Part shown: piece by piece, positions 26,054 to 34,690 of the stretch | Layout of the letters: the number at the start of each line of letters is the position of its first letter | How positions within the stretch are numbered: position 1 is the first letter of the stretch | DNA from: Mycolicibacterium helvum | GTDB lineage: Bacteria; Actinomycetota; Actinomycetes; Mycobacteriales; Mycobacteriaceae | NCBI RefSeq assembly: GCF_010731895.1 | Contig: NZ_AP022596.1 | Location: forward strand, 1,798,001 to 1,862,000 | DNA: 64,000 nucleotides | Direction: 5' to 3' | Made by a program: the position numbers and the translations under genes | Notes under the pieces: generated by a model | The model's input: only the letters and a program-made list of their open reading frames with translations | Told to the model about the DNA's origin: nothing | Databases searched by the model: none

Positions 26054-28549
26054 GTGGCCGATCCAACTCTGGTGCAAAGCCTTTCGCCCACTGCGGCGAA
26101 CGCGATCAGCGCACTGGGTTCGGCACCGGTCAAGCTGGTGGTGACCGGCGGCGTCGGCACCGGGAAGAGCACGCTTCTCGTCGCGGCGCGTGATGCCCTG
26201 CGTGACGCCGGTTCCGCCGTCCTGACCCGGCCGCCCGCACCCGGCGATCCCGCCGGTGCGGCCGTGGTCGTCGACGATGCTCATCTGCTGGCCGGCGCCG
26301 AGATACGTCAGCTCACCGAACTGGCCGGCGATCCATCCTCGACCGTCGTCGTGGCGGTGCAGCCGCGTGACCACGACGAGGAACTGCAGGCCCTGATCAC
26401 CGCAATTGAGCGCGAGCGGCCACGGATCATATTGGCGCCCATGTCATCTGGCGAGCTGTCCCGGATGATGACCGATCCGTCCGGGCATCCGCCCCGCACC
26501 GAGTTGGTCACCAACATTCTCGTCGCGACGGCCGGTATCCCGTTTCTGGTCGACGCCGCGCTGGCGTCGACCCGCCCCTACTCGGCGGGATCGATCGCGC
26601 AGAACGCGCTGTACGCCCTCATCGACCGGTTACGCCGGCTCGGCGAACCCGAACTCGACGCGCTGCTGATCACGTCGCTCAGCCGTGACCTGGGTGCCGC
26701 CGATCTGGCTGCGGCGCTCGATGTTCCGGCCGAGGAAGCCAGGATCCTGATCGACCGGGCCCGTGCCACCGGACTGGTCGAGCCCGCGCACAGCCCGCAC
26801 TTCCTGCGCTCGGTACACCGCGCGACAGCACAGATCCTCGGCAACGCCCGCCATCACGACGTCGAGACGGCGCTGCTGCGCTCACAGATCGCGATGTCGA
26901 CGCTCTCAACGGACCTCGCGCTGCGGCTCGCCGAGCACGGCGTGCGTGACGAGCAGCTGGCTGACGTCCTCCGCCGCCAAGCCGGTGGGAGCCGTACCGA
27001 TCCGGCCTCGGCGGCCCAGCTCTACCGCGCCGCGGTCGACGCCGGCGCGGTGGAACTGCGTGCGCAACTGGCCGATTCGCTGGCTCTGGCCGGCGAGTGC
27101 TCGGATGCCGCCAGCGCGGCCGACGATCTGCTCACCTCCGAGGACCCCGCCGAGCGGGCGGCCGCCGTGCGGGTGGCCGCCAGTATGGCGATGCACAACG
27201 GAAACTCAGCCCAGTCTGCCGATCTGTTCGGCTGGCTGGGCCCCTTCCCCGACGCGTCCGCGAGTGCCGCGGCGGCGATCGCGCTGACTGCGACCGGCGA
27301 TGCCGCCGCGGCCGAACGTGCGCTGGCCGTGGACAGCGCCGGTCCCCCGACTGCGGCATCCCGCGCCGCGCGCAGCCTGGCCGAGGGCCTGATATCGACG
27401 CTGCAGGCGCCCTACTCGACCGCAGCGGTCAGACTCGGTGCGGCCATGGCCGCGGAGTACTCGGCGACTCAGGTTCTGCCGGACAGTCCTGCGGCGTTGG
27501 TCACGTTGGCGGCGTTACATGGTGGTGATCCGGTCCGCGCGCACAGTGTCATCGCCAGAGCGGTGCGCACCGACCGGGACGGCGAGGGCGCGCTCTATGG
27601 GCACCGGCACCGGTTGCTGCTGGCCTGGACGAAAATGCAGGACGGTCAACTGGCTGCCGCCGCCTCGGATATCGCCGGTATCGACGGTTCGTATCGCCGG
27701 GACGCGCTGTGGTCTGCGGCGCTGCGTACCGCGTTGGCGCGCCGCGGTGGCGACGCGGGCGCCCTGCACAAGCACTGGTATGCCGCGATGGAGGTGCTGG
27801 TCGAGTATTCGGTCGATCTGTTCTCCCTGCTACCGCTGGGCGAGCTGTGGGTGGCGTCGGCCAGGATCGGCCAGCAAGACCGGCTGATGCCCGCGCTCGA
27901 GCAGGCCTTCGGGCTGCTCGAGTCACTGGGAAACCCGCTCACCTGGTCGGTACCCCTGCGCTGGGCGGGCGTGCACGCCGGGATCCTGGCCAACGATCCC
28001 GGCGCGGTGGCCCCGCACGGGCAGGCGCTGACCGCCGCCGCCGCACACAGCCCGTTCGCTAAAGCGCTGGCGATGGCCGGACGCACGTGGCTGCGGGTGC
28101 TCGCCGGCCAGGTCGACGCCGACGAGGTCGCCCTGGCCGCGCGGGGACTGGCGCAGTTCGGCCTCACCGCCGACGCCACCCGACTGGCTGGGCAGGCGGC
28201 GCTGCAGACCTCCGACCCCAAGGTGTCCGGGCTGATGCTGCAGGTCGCCCGGGATTTGAAGGTCGCGGTGAGTGACAACGTTGGCGACGACGGGCAGCCC
28301 CAGACATCCGAGCCCGGTGGGACTGCGTCGGCAGGCGGGCGGGCGATGTCATCGCCGCTGTCCGACCGCGAGCGCGAAGTGGCCGAGCTTCTGTTGCTGG
28401 GCATGCCATACCGCGATATCGGCGCACAGCTGTTTATCTCCGCCAAGACCGTTGAGCATCACGTCGCGCGCATTCGGCGCCGGCTCGGTGCGGAATCCCG
28501 GTCGGAAATGCTGTCTATGTTGCGGGCGATTCTGACGACCGAGAGCTGA
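26054..28549 (+). CDS. iniR: IniR-like regulator: AAA+/STAND ATPase with LuxR-type HTH (MalT-like)
   Basis: This 831-residue protein starts at the GTG at 26054. It has P-loop GGVGTGKST (32-40), a Walker-B-like AVVVDDAH, a long alpha-helical repeat middle (TPR-like, about residues 330-740) and a C-terminal LuxR/GerE HTH (SDREREVAELLLLGM, then ISAKTVEHHVARIRRRLG). Length and gene order match M. tuberculosis Rv0339c. IniR of M. marinum has been reported to control iniBAC, and trehalose has been proposed as its signal (recollection). The CCCCTAA/G repeats upstream of iniB and the Rv0340-like gene are candidate targets. Confidence 0.82.
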   Translation: MADPTLVQSLSPTAANAISALGSAPVKLVVTGGVGTGKSTLLVAARDALRDAGSAVLTRPPAPGDPAGAAVVVDDAHLLAGAEIRQLTELAGDPSSTVVVAVQPRDHDEELQALITAIERERPRIILAPMSSGELSRMMTDPSGHPPRTELVTNILVATAGIPFLVDAALASTRPYSAGSIAQNALYALIDRLRRLGEPELDALLITSLSRDLGAADLAAALDVPAEEARILIDRARATGLVEPAHSPHFLRSVHRATAQILGNARHHDVETALLRSQIAMSTLSTDLALRLAEHGVRDEQLADVLRRQAGGSRTDPASAAQLYRAAVDAGAVELRAQLADSLALAGECSDAASAADDLLTSEDPAERAAAVRVAASMAMHNGNSAQSADLFGWLGPFPDASASAAAAIALTATGDAAAAERALAVDSAGPPTAASRAARSLAEGLISTLQAPYSTAAVRLGAAMAAEYSATQVLPDSPAALVTLAALHGGDPVRAHSVIARAVRTDRDGEGALYGHRHRLLLAWTKMQDGQLAAAASDIAGIDGSYRRDALWSAALRTALARRGGDAGALHKHWYAAMEVLVEYSVDLFSLLPLGELWVASARIGQQDRLMPALEQAFGLLESLGNPLTWSVPLRWAGVHAGILANDPGAVAPHGQALTAAAAHSPFAKALAMAGRTWLRVLAGQVDADEVALAARGLAQFGLTADATRLAGQAALQTSDPKVSGLMLQVARDLKVAVSDNVGDDGQPQTSEPGGTASAGGRAMSSPLSDREREVAELLLLGMPYRDIGAQLFISAKTVEHHVARIRRRLGAESRSEMLSMLRAILTTES

Positions 28550-28565
28550 GAGCTCCGGCATACCC

Positions 28566-28597
28566 AAGGCTGACTCAGGCCAAGTTAGGTCAGCCTT
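28566..28597 (+). terminator. Terminator after iniR
   Basis: AAGGCTGAC (28566-28574) and GTCAGCCTT (28589-28597) pair perfectly around a 14-base loop, followed by TTGT. It is 17 bases beyond the iniR stop and separates it from etfD. Confidence 0.7.
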
Positions 28598-28645
28598 TGT
28601 AGCGGGGCTAATGGCCGGGATGCAACTATGAGCTGGATTGGAGTC

Positions 28646-28690
28646 AAGTTACTGGTCGGTAACTTGCACTAAGTTACCGTTGGGTAACTT
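28646..28690 (+). promoter_or_regulatory. Two 20-base palindromic operators upstream of etfD
   Basis: AAGTTACTGGTCGGTAACTT (28646-28665) and AAGTTACCGTTGGGTAACTT (28671-28690) have perfect 7- and 8-base arms. They are spaced 25 bases centre to centre and lie 19 bases before the etfD start. This layout is typical of TetR-family dimer sites; the cognate regulator cannot be named from sequence. Confidence 0.7.
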
Positions 28691-28708
28691 ACTACAGGGA
28701 GGCAGACC

Positions 28709-31684
28709 GTGAGCGCTCTCGACTGGGGCAGGCTGGTGGTTGGCTTACTGGCCACCGCCATCGTGTTGGTCTTCGCCGCACGCCGCGTGCAGTTCTTGAC
28801 CAACCTGATCCGGTCGGGTCAGCCGGTCAGCGACGAGAGCGGCCGCAAAGACGACATCCCGGCTCGGATCAAGGCGCAATTCACCGAAGTCTTCGGGCAG
28901 AAGAAGCTGCTGAAATGGTCGATCCCCGGCCTCGCGCATTTCTTCACAATGTGGGGCTTCTTCATCCTCGGCTCGGTGTATCTCGAGGCCTATGGCGTGC
29001 TGTTCAACCCGGAATTCCACATTCCGTTGGTCGGCCGCTGGAATGCACTGGGCTTCCTGCAGGACTTCTTCGCCGTCGCCGTGCTGCTCGGCATCATCGT
29101 CTTCACGATCATCCGGCTGCGCTCCGAACCCAAAGACTATGGACGCGATTCGCGGTTCTACGGCTCGCACACCGGCGGCGCCTGGCTGATCCTGTTCATG
29201 ATCTTCCTGGTCATCCTGACGTTCGCGTTCTTCCGCGGCGCCTCGGTCAACGCCCTCGGTGAGGACTTCCCCTATGGCTGGGGTGCGTTCTTCTCGCACG
29301 GCATGGGCGCGCTGCTGGCACCACTAGGACACACCGCCAACGTGTGGATCGAAACCATCTCGCTGATGGGCCACATCGGCGTCATGCTGGCGTTCCTTCT
29401 GATCGTGCTGCACTCCAAGCACCTGCACATCGGCCTCGCGCCGATCAACGTCACCTTCAAGCGGCTGCCCAACGCCCTGGGCCCGCTGCTCCCGGTCGAA
29501 TACAAGGGCCAGCAGATCGACTTCGAGGATCCCGCCGAGGACGCCATCCTGGGCCGCGGCAAGATCGAGGACTTCACCTGGAAGGGCTACCTCGACTTCA
29601 CCACATGCACCGAGTGTGGTCGCTGCCAGTCCCAGTGCCCGGCATGGAACACCGGAAAGCCGTTGTCCCCCAAGCTCGTGATCATGAACCTGCGCGATCA
29701 CCTATTCGCGAAGGCGCCCTACATCATCGGCGGCAAGCCGATGCCCAACGGGGAGAACGAGGCCGAGCAGCTCGTCTCCACCGAGGGTGGTTTCATCGAG
29801 TCCAAGCACGACGAGCATCACGCCGTCCCGGAATCCGGCTTCGAGCGCATCATGGGCTCCGGTCCGGAGCAGGCGACCCGCCCGCTGGTCGGCACCCTGG
29901 AGCAGGGCGGCGTCATCGACCCCGACGTGCTGTGGTCCTGCACCACCTGCGGCGCCTGCGTGGAGCAGTGCCCGGTGGATATCGAGCACATCGATCACAT
30001 CGTCGACATGCGCCGCTACCAGGTGATGATGGAGTCGGAGTTCCCCTCCGAGCTCGGCGTGCTGTTCAAGAACCTGGAGAACAAAGGCAACCCGTGGGGC
30101 CAGAACGCCTCGGACCGCACCAACTGGATCGACGAGGTCGACTTCGACGTGCCGGTGTTCGGCCAGGACGTCGACAGCTTCGCCGGTTTTGAATACCTGT
30201 TCTGGGTCGGCTGTGCGGGCGCCTACGAGGATCGCGCGAAGAAGACGACGAAGGCCGTCGCCGAGCTGCTGGCCGTCGCGGGCGTGAAGTTCCTGGTTCT
30301 GGGCACCGGCGAGACCTGCACCGGCGACTCGGCACGGCGCTCGGGTAACGAGTTCCTGTTCCAGCAGCTGGCCGCGCAGAACGTCGAGGCCCTCAACGAC
30401 CTGTTCGAGGGAGTCGAGCGGGTCGACCGCAAGATCGTGGTCACCTGCCCGCACTGCTTCAACACGCTGGGCCGCGAGTACCCGCAGGTGGGTGGCAACT
30501 TCACGGTGTTGCACCACACGCAGCTGCTCAACCGCCTGGTGCGGGACAAGAAGCTGGTTTCGGTCAAGCCGGTCGGGCAGGACATCACCTACCACGACCC
30601 GTGCTATCTGGGCCGGCACAACAAGGTCTACGACGCGCCTCGTGAGCTGATCGGCGCGTCCGGCGCCACGTTGACGGAGATGCCGCGCCACGCCGACCGC
30701 GGCCTGTGCTGCGGCGCTGGTGGTGCGCGCATGTGGATGGAAGAGCACATCGGCAAGCGGGTCAATACCGAACGCACCGAGGAAGCCATCGACACCGGCG
30801 CCTCCAAGATCGCCACCGGCTGCCCCTTCTGCCGCGTGATGATCACCGACGGTGTCGACGACGTGGCCGCCACGCGCGATATCGAGAAGGTCGAAGTTCT
30901 CGACGTCGCACAGCTACTGCTGGGCTCGCTGGACCTCAGCACCGTCACGCTGCCGAAGAAGGGCACCGCTGCGCGCGAGGCGGAAGCTGCCGCCGCGGCG
31001 GCACCGGCCGAAGCACCTGCGGCGCCCAAGTCTGAGCCCGAACCCGCTGCCGAGACCGCCACAGCCGCGCCGTCGGCGCCGGCCAAGGAAGCCGCGCCGG
31101 TCAAGGGACTCGGCATCGCAGGCGGCGCCAAGCGTCCCGGCGCCAAGAAAGCCGATGCGCCCGCTGCTCCGGCTGCCGAGGCGCCGGCCGCCCAGCCCGT
31201 CAAGGGACTTGGCATCGCAGGCGGCGCCAAGCGGCCCGGCGCCAAGAAAGCCGCAGCTCCTGCTGCTGAAGCGCCGGCCACTGAAGCTCCCGCAGCACCG
31301 GCCGCCCAAACACCAGCTGCTGCCGAGCCGGCTGTGAAGGGACTGGGTATCGCCGCGGGCGCCAAGCGGCCCGGTGCCAAGAAGGCTGAGGCACCGGCCG
31401 CGCAAGCTCCCGCAGCACCGGCCGCGCAAGCTCCTGCGGCTGAGGCGCCGGCCAAGGCCGAGCCCGTCAATGAGCCGCCGGTCAAGGGTCTCGGCATCGC
31501 TGCCGGCGCTCGTCGTCCGGGCGCCAAGAAGGCCCCGGCCGCGACACCCGCTCCCGCCGAAGCAGCGGCACCCGAGCCTAAGGCAGAGGCGCCCGAGCCG
31601 AAGGCGGAGGAACCCGAGGCCGACGCCCCGCCCGTCAAGGGCCTTGGCATCGCCAGGGGCGCACGCCCACCGGGTAAGCGCTAG
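28709..31684 (+). CDS. etfD: EtfD-like membrane Fe-S oxidoreductase (electron-transfer flavoprotein:quinone type)
   Basis: The protein has 991 residues from the GTG at 28709, with AGGGAGG upstream. The N-terminal ~250 residues hold about five to six membrane helices of the NarI-like heme b type. Two 4Fe-4S motifs follow, CTECGRCQSQC (from Cys300) and CTTCGACVEQC (from Cys411). Next come CCG cysteine-rich domains (CPHCFNT, CYLGRHN, CCGAGG). The last ~240 residues are an Ala/Pro tail with five repeats. It matches M. tuberculosis Rv0338c, shown to be EtfD, which takes electrons from acyl-CoA dehydrogenases via EtfBA to the quinone pool and is needed for fatty-acid oxidation. Confidence 0.88.
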   Translation: MSALDWGRLVVGLLATAIVLVFAARRVQFLTNLIRSGQPVSDESGRKDDIPARIKAQFTEVFGQKKLLKWSIPGLAHFFTMWGFFILGSVYLEAYGVLFNPEFHIPLVGRWNALGFLQDFFAVAVLLGIIVFTIIRLRSEPKDYGRDSRFYGSHTGGAWLILFMIFLVILTFAFFRGASVNALGEDFPYGWGAFFSHGMGALLAPLGHTANVWIETISLMGHIGVMLAFLLIVLHSKHLHIGLAPINVTFKRLPNALGPLLPVEYKGQQIDFEDPAEDAILGRGKIEDFTWKGYLDFTTCTECGRCQSQCPAWNTGKPLSPKLVIMNLRDHLFAKAPYIIGGKPMPNGENEAEQLVSTEGGFIESKHDEHHAVPESGFERIMGSGPEQATRPLVGTLEQGGVIDPDVLWSCTTCGACVEQCPVDIEHIDHIVDMRRYQVMMESEFPSELGVLFKNLENKGNPWGQNASDRTNWIDEVDFDVPVFGQDVDSFAGFEYLFWVGCAGAYEDRAKKTTKAVAELLAVAGVKFLVLGTGETCTGDSARRSGNEFLFQQLAAQNVEALNDLFEGVERVDRKIVVTCPHCFNTLGREYPQVGGNFTVLHHTQLLNRLVRDKKLVSVKPVGQDITYHDPCYLGRHNKVYDAPRELIGASGATLTEMPRHADRGLCCGAGGARMWMEEHIGKRVNTERTEEAIDTGASKIATGCPFCRVMITDGVDDVAATRDIEKVEVLDVAQLLLGSLDLSTVTLPKKGTAAREAEAAAAAAPAEAPAAPKSEPEPAAETATAAPSAPAKEAAPVKGLGIAGGAKRPGAKKADAPAAPAAEAPAAQPVKGLGIAGGAKRPGAKKAAAPAAEAPATEAPAAPAAQTPAAAEPAVKGLGIAAGAKRPGAKKAEAPAAQAPAAPAAQAPAAEAPAKAEPVNEPPVKGLGIAAGARRPGAKKAPAATPAPAEAAAPEPKAEAPEPKAEEPEADAPPVKGLGIARGARPPGKR
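31100..31684 (+). repeat. Five VKGLGIAxGAxRPGAKK repeats in the etfD tail
   Basis: Repeat units begin at 31100, 31199, 31334, 31481 and 31634; the last ends RPPGKR at the stop. They are separated by Ala/Pro/Glu-rich spacers of growing length. Each unit is strongly basic, while spacers carry the acidic residues. This is coding sequence inside etfD. Confidence 0.9.
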
Positions 31685-31707
31685 GTCTGACGCCCTATGG
31701 GCGGGTG

Positions 31708-32625
31708 TCAGTTGACGACGGCAGCGGTGTTGCGGGCGCGTTTCTCCTCGTAGAATCGCGCCCGCTCATCGACTAGGCCCAAAAACCCGACCAGTTCCTC
31801 GCGGGCCCGTTCACCGATCGGGCCAAAATCGTTGCGGTCAAATATGTTCCAGAAACGCAGCACCGGCACCAGCACGTCGTCATGGTGGATGCGCAGATCG
31901 TAGATCCCCGCTTTGGCGATGGTGATCGCGTTCTTGGCGAAGTCGGTCAAGCCCTGACCGGGCATCGCGAAGTTGATCGCCTCATCGCGGATCGCAGTCA
32001 TCGCGGCGTCGGGGTCGATATCGAGGGCGGCGCCCATCAGGTTGCGATAGAAGACCATGTGAAGGTTCTCGTCGGCTGCGATGCGGGCCAATAGCTGGTC
32101 GGCGACCGGGCAACCCGATGCACGGCCGGTGTTGCGGTGCGAGATACGGGTGGCCAACTCCTGAAACGACACGTACGCCAGCACAGCCAACGGCGTCTTG
32201 TCCCCGGAGTCGTATCCGGCAACCGTGTGTTCCATCCGAAGACGTTCCAGGACAACGGGATCGACGCCGCGCGTGACCACCAGATAGTCCCGGAGCGCAA
32301 TGCTGTGGCGACCTTCCTCGGCGGTCCACTGTCCAACCCACGTGCCCCATGCTCCGTCGCGGGTGAACCGGGTGGCGATCTCGCGGTGATACGACGGCAG
32401 GTTGTCCTCGGTGAGGAGATTCACCGTCATGGCGACCTTGGCGACGGGGTCCAGCGGCGAGTCCTGCGGCTGCCAGTCTTCCCCGCCAAGCAGCGCGAAA
32501 TCGCGCCCTCGGCCCCACGGAACGTAGTCGTGCGGGAACCACTCGCGCGCCACCGAAAGATGGCGGTCGATGTTCTCTGCGACGACAGGTTCGAGTTCGT
32601 GCAACACAGCCACTTGTGCGTCCAT
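31708..32625 (-). CDS. Acyl-ACP desaturase (DesA family)
   Basis: The protein has 305 residues from the ATG at 32625, preceded by GGAGGGG. Diiron ligands fit the soluble acyl-ACP desaturase family: TEDNLPSYH and EEGRH in the first four-helix pair (E-E-x-x-H type), and DENLH in the second. These enzymes use O2 and two electrons to place a cis double bond in an acyl chain on ACP; mycobacterial DesA1/DesA2 feed mycolic acid synthesis. It is shorter than DesA1 and could be either DesA2-like or a third paralogue. A palindromic operator lies 44 bases upstream of the start. Confidence 0.85.
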   Translation of the reverse strand: MDAQVAVLHELEPVVAENIDRHLSVAREWFPHDYVPWGRGRDFALLGGEDWQPQDSPLDPVAKVAMTVNLLTEDNLPSYHREIATRFTRDGAWGTWVGQWTAEEGRHSIALRDYLVVTRGVDPVVLERLRMEHTVAGYDSGDKTPLAVLAYVSFQELATRISHRNTGRASGCPVADQLLARIAADENLHMVFYRNLMGAALDIDPDAAMTAIRDEAINFAMPGQGLTDFAKNAITIAKAGIYDLRIHHDDVLVPVLRFWNIFDRNDFGPIGERAREELVGFLGLVDERARFYEEKRARNTAAVVN

Positions 32626-32668
32626 GGGTCATCCCCTCCAGGGTTGCCGGCGCGAGCGGTTCACTCAG

Positions 32669-32702
32669 TAACCTACGGTACCGTAGGTTACGGTACCGTA
32701 GG
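32669..32702 (-). promoter_or_regulatory. Tandem TACGGTACCGTA palindromes upstream of the acyl-ACP desaturase
   Basis: The 12-base core TACGGTACCGTA occurs twice (32674-32685 and 32690-32701), 16 bases apart. The first is embedded in a perfect 24-base palindrome spanning 32669-32692. It is probably an operator for a TetR-family lipid regulator. The desaturase regulator MadR is a possible candidate, but its motif was not checked. Confidence 0.7.
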
Positions 32703-32720
32703 TTCACGCACGCAACAAGA

Positions 32721-32750
32721 GTGCCCACGCCGGCGACGACGTGGGCACTA
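32721..32750 (-). terminator. Terminator after the 32775-33203 gene
   Basis: AGTGCCCACG (32721-32730) and CGTGGGCACT (32741-32750) pair perfectly around 10 bases. It sits 25 bases beyond the minus-strand stop and before the desaturase operator, insulating the two units. Confidence 0.65.
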
Positions 32751-32774
32751 CCCCTAACTGGGAGTTGAGCCAGC

Positions 32775-33203
32775 TCAGCCGATCTTGGTCAGCTGGAACG
32801 GAACCTGGGTGATCTGCCCGCCCGGGCAGTCACCGTTGGAGTCCGCGGTGATCGTTCCCGCCATGGTGGCGGCGTCGATCGAGTAGGCGATCCGCACCGC
32901 CGCGTAACTGCCGTTGTCGCAGACAACCCCGTCGGGCTTGGTGACGGTGAAGTTCCACCGGCCGTCAGTGAAGGTGGCCACGCTGGTCCAGCCCAAGGTG
33001 CTGGTGAGGTTGGCGGTACATCCATTGACCACGGGATCGCAGCTGGACGCCGCCGTCACGACGGCGCCGTCGTCCCCACCCTTGACGGCGTAGGTGCCAT
33101 TGATCGCTGCTGGATCGGCGGGCGCAGAAGCAGCAAAGCTCAGTGCGGCGGCGGCCGCCAGCACAGCTGCAGTCGTCAATGTGCGGGTGATCTTCACGTT
33201 CAT
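32775..33203 (-). CDS. Small secreted protein of unknown function
   Basis: The protein has 142 residues from the ATG at 33203 (MNVKITRTLTTAAVLAAAAA); a 16-residue longer frame is basic and was rejected. A clear signal peptide with SAPADP cleavage region is followed by a compact beta-rich domain. This domain has two cysteine pairs (SSCDPVVNGC, and the later VVCDN with GDCPGG) and a C-terminal LTKIG. It resembles short exported mycobacterial proteins; no family is assigned. Confidence 0.7.
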   Translation of the reverse strand: MNVKITRTLTTAAVLAAAAALSFAASAPADPAAINGTYAVKGGDDGAVVTAASSCDPVVNGCTANLTSTLGWTSVATFTDGRWNFTVTKPDGVVCDNGSYAAVRIAYSIDAATMAGTITADSNGDCPGGQITQVPFQLTKIG

Positions 33204-33393
33204 CCCTTTGCGCCGTCGGGGCCGGTAGTGACGACCCAAGCTAGCAGTCAATTCAGCCCCAGAAGCCTCGCCCGCACAGCAGAGTCACAGTTGTATCCGA
33301 GGCGTCTTTCAATCGTGACTTCGGCCGATCACAGCAAAGCCATAATCGATCAGAACTGAAACCAAGTTGCGTCGGAATGGGAGAATCATCTGC

Positions 33394-34659
33394 GTGACTA
33401 CCCACCAGTTACCGTGGCACGGCACGAGCCAGCACCCTCGGCCGCGCACGTTCACGCAGTCGACCAAGCTGCAGGACGTTCTCTACGAGATCCGCGGGCC
33501 GATCCACGAGCACGCTAACCGGCTGGAGAGCGAAGGTCACCGAATCCTCAAGCTCAACATCGGCAATCCCGCGCCGTTCGGCTTTGAGGCGCCCGACGTG
33601 ATCATGCGCGACATGATCGCCTCGCTGCCCGACGCTCAGGGCTACTCCGACTCCAAGGGCATCGTCAGCGCCCGCCGCGCGGTGTTCACCCGCTACGAAC
33701 TGGTCGAGAATTTCCCTCGCTTCGATATCGATGATGTCTACCTCGGCAACGGGGTCTCCGAGCTCATCACCATGACCCTGCAGGCGCTGCTCGACAATGG
33801 CGACCAGGTGCTCATCCCCGCGCCGGACTACCCCCTGTGGACGGCATCGACCGCACTGGCCGGCGGCACCCCGGTGCACTACTTGTGCGACGAGACCAAC
33901 GGCTGGATGCCCGACATCGCCGATCTGGAATCCAAGATCACCGACCGCACCAAGGCGCTCGTCGTGATCAACCCGAACAACCCCACCGGCGCGGTATACA
34001 GCCGCGAAATCCTCGAGCAGATGGTCGAATTGGCCCGCAAGCATCAGCTGCTGCTGCTGGCCGACGAGATCTACGACAAGATCCTCTACGACGACGCCAA
34101 ACACATCAGCCTGGCCTCGCTGGCGCCGGATCTGCTGACCCTGACGTTCAACGGGCTGTCAAAGGCCTACCGGGTGGCCGGCTACCGGTCAGGTTGGCTG
34201 GTCATCACCGGACCCAAGGAACACGCCAGCAGCTTCATCGAGGGCATCAGCCTGTTGGCCAATATGCGCCTGTGCCCGAATGTGCCTGCACAGCACGCCA
34301 TTCAGGTTGCACTCGGCGGACACCAAAGCATCGACGATCTGGTATTGCCGGGTGGCCGGCTGCTCGAGCAGCGTGATGTCGCCTGGAGCAAGCTCAACGA
34401 GATTCCCGGGGTGTCGTGCGTCAAGCCCACCGGCGCGCTGTATGCCTTCCCGCGACTCGACCCCGAAGTGCACGACATCCACGACGACGAACAGATGGTG
34501 CTGGATCTTCTTCTGCAAGAAAAGATTCTGGTCACCCAGGGCACCGGCTTCAATTGGCCGGCCCCGGATCACTTCCGGATCGTGACGCTGCCGTGGGCAC
34601 GCGATCTGACCAAGGCCATCGAACGGCTCGGCAACTTCCTGGCCAGCTACCGCCAGTAA
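33394..34659 (+). CDS. aspC: PLP-dependent aminotransferase (AspC/AlaA-like)
   Basis: The protein has 421 residues from the GTG at 33394, with GGAG upstream. Fold type I aminotransferase signatures are LNIGNPAPFGF, VINPNNPTGAVY, LADEIYDKI and FNGLSKAYRVAGYRSGW, where Lys257 is the PLP Schiff-base lysine. It matches M. tuberculosis Rv0337c (annotated aspC) and the E. coli alanine transaminase AlaA, so transamination between alanine or aspartate and 2-oxo acids is expected. The gene is cytoplasmic housekeeping and divergent from the secreted-protein gene. Confidence 0.88.
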   Translation: MTTHQLPWHGTSQHPRPRTFTQSTKLQDVLYEIRGPIHEHANRLESEGHRILKLNIGNPAPFGFEAPDVIMRDMIASLPDAQGYSDSKGIVSARRAVFTRYELVENFPRFDIDDVYLGNGVSELITMTLQALLDNGDQVLIPAPDYPLWTASTALAGGTPVHYLCDETNGWMPDIADLESKITDRTKALVVINPNNPTGAVYSREILEQMVELARKHQLLLLADEIYDKILYDDAKHISLASLAPDLLTLTFNGLSKAYRVAGYRSGWLVITGPKEHASSFIEGISLLANMRLCPNVPAQHAIQVALGGHQSIDDLVLPGGRLLEQRDVAWSKLNEIPGVSCVKPTGALYAFPRLDPEVHDIHDDEQMVLDLLLQEKILVTQGTGFNWPAPDHFRIVTLPWARDLTKAIERLGNFLASYRQ

Positions 34660-34690
34660 ACACTCAGGCCAGCCGCTCTACCCTGTCCGG

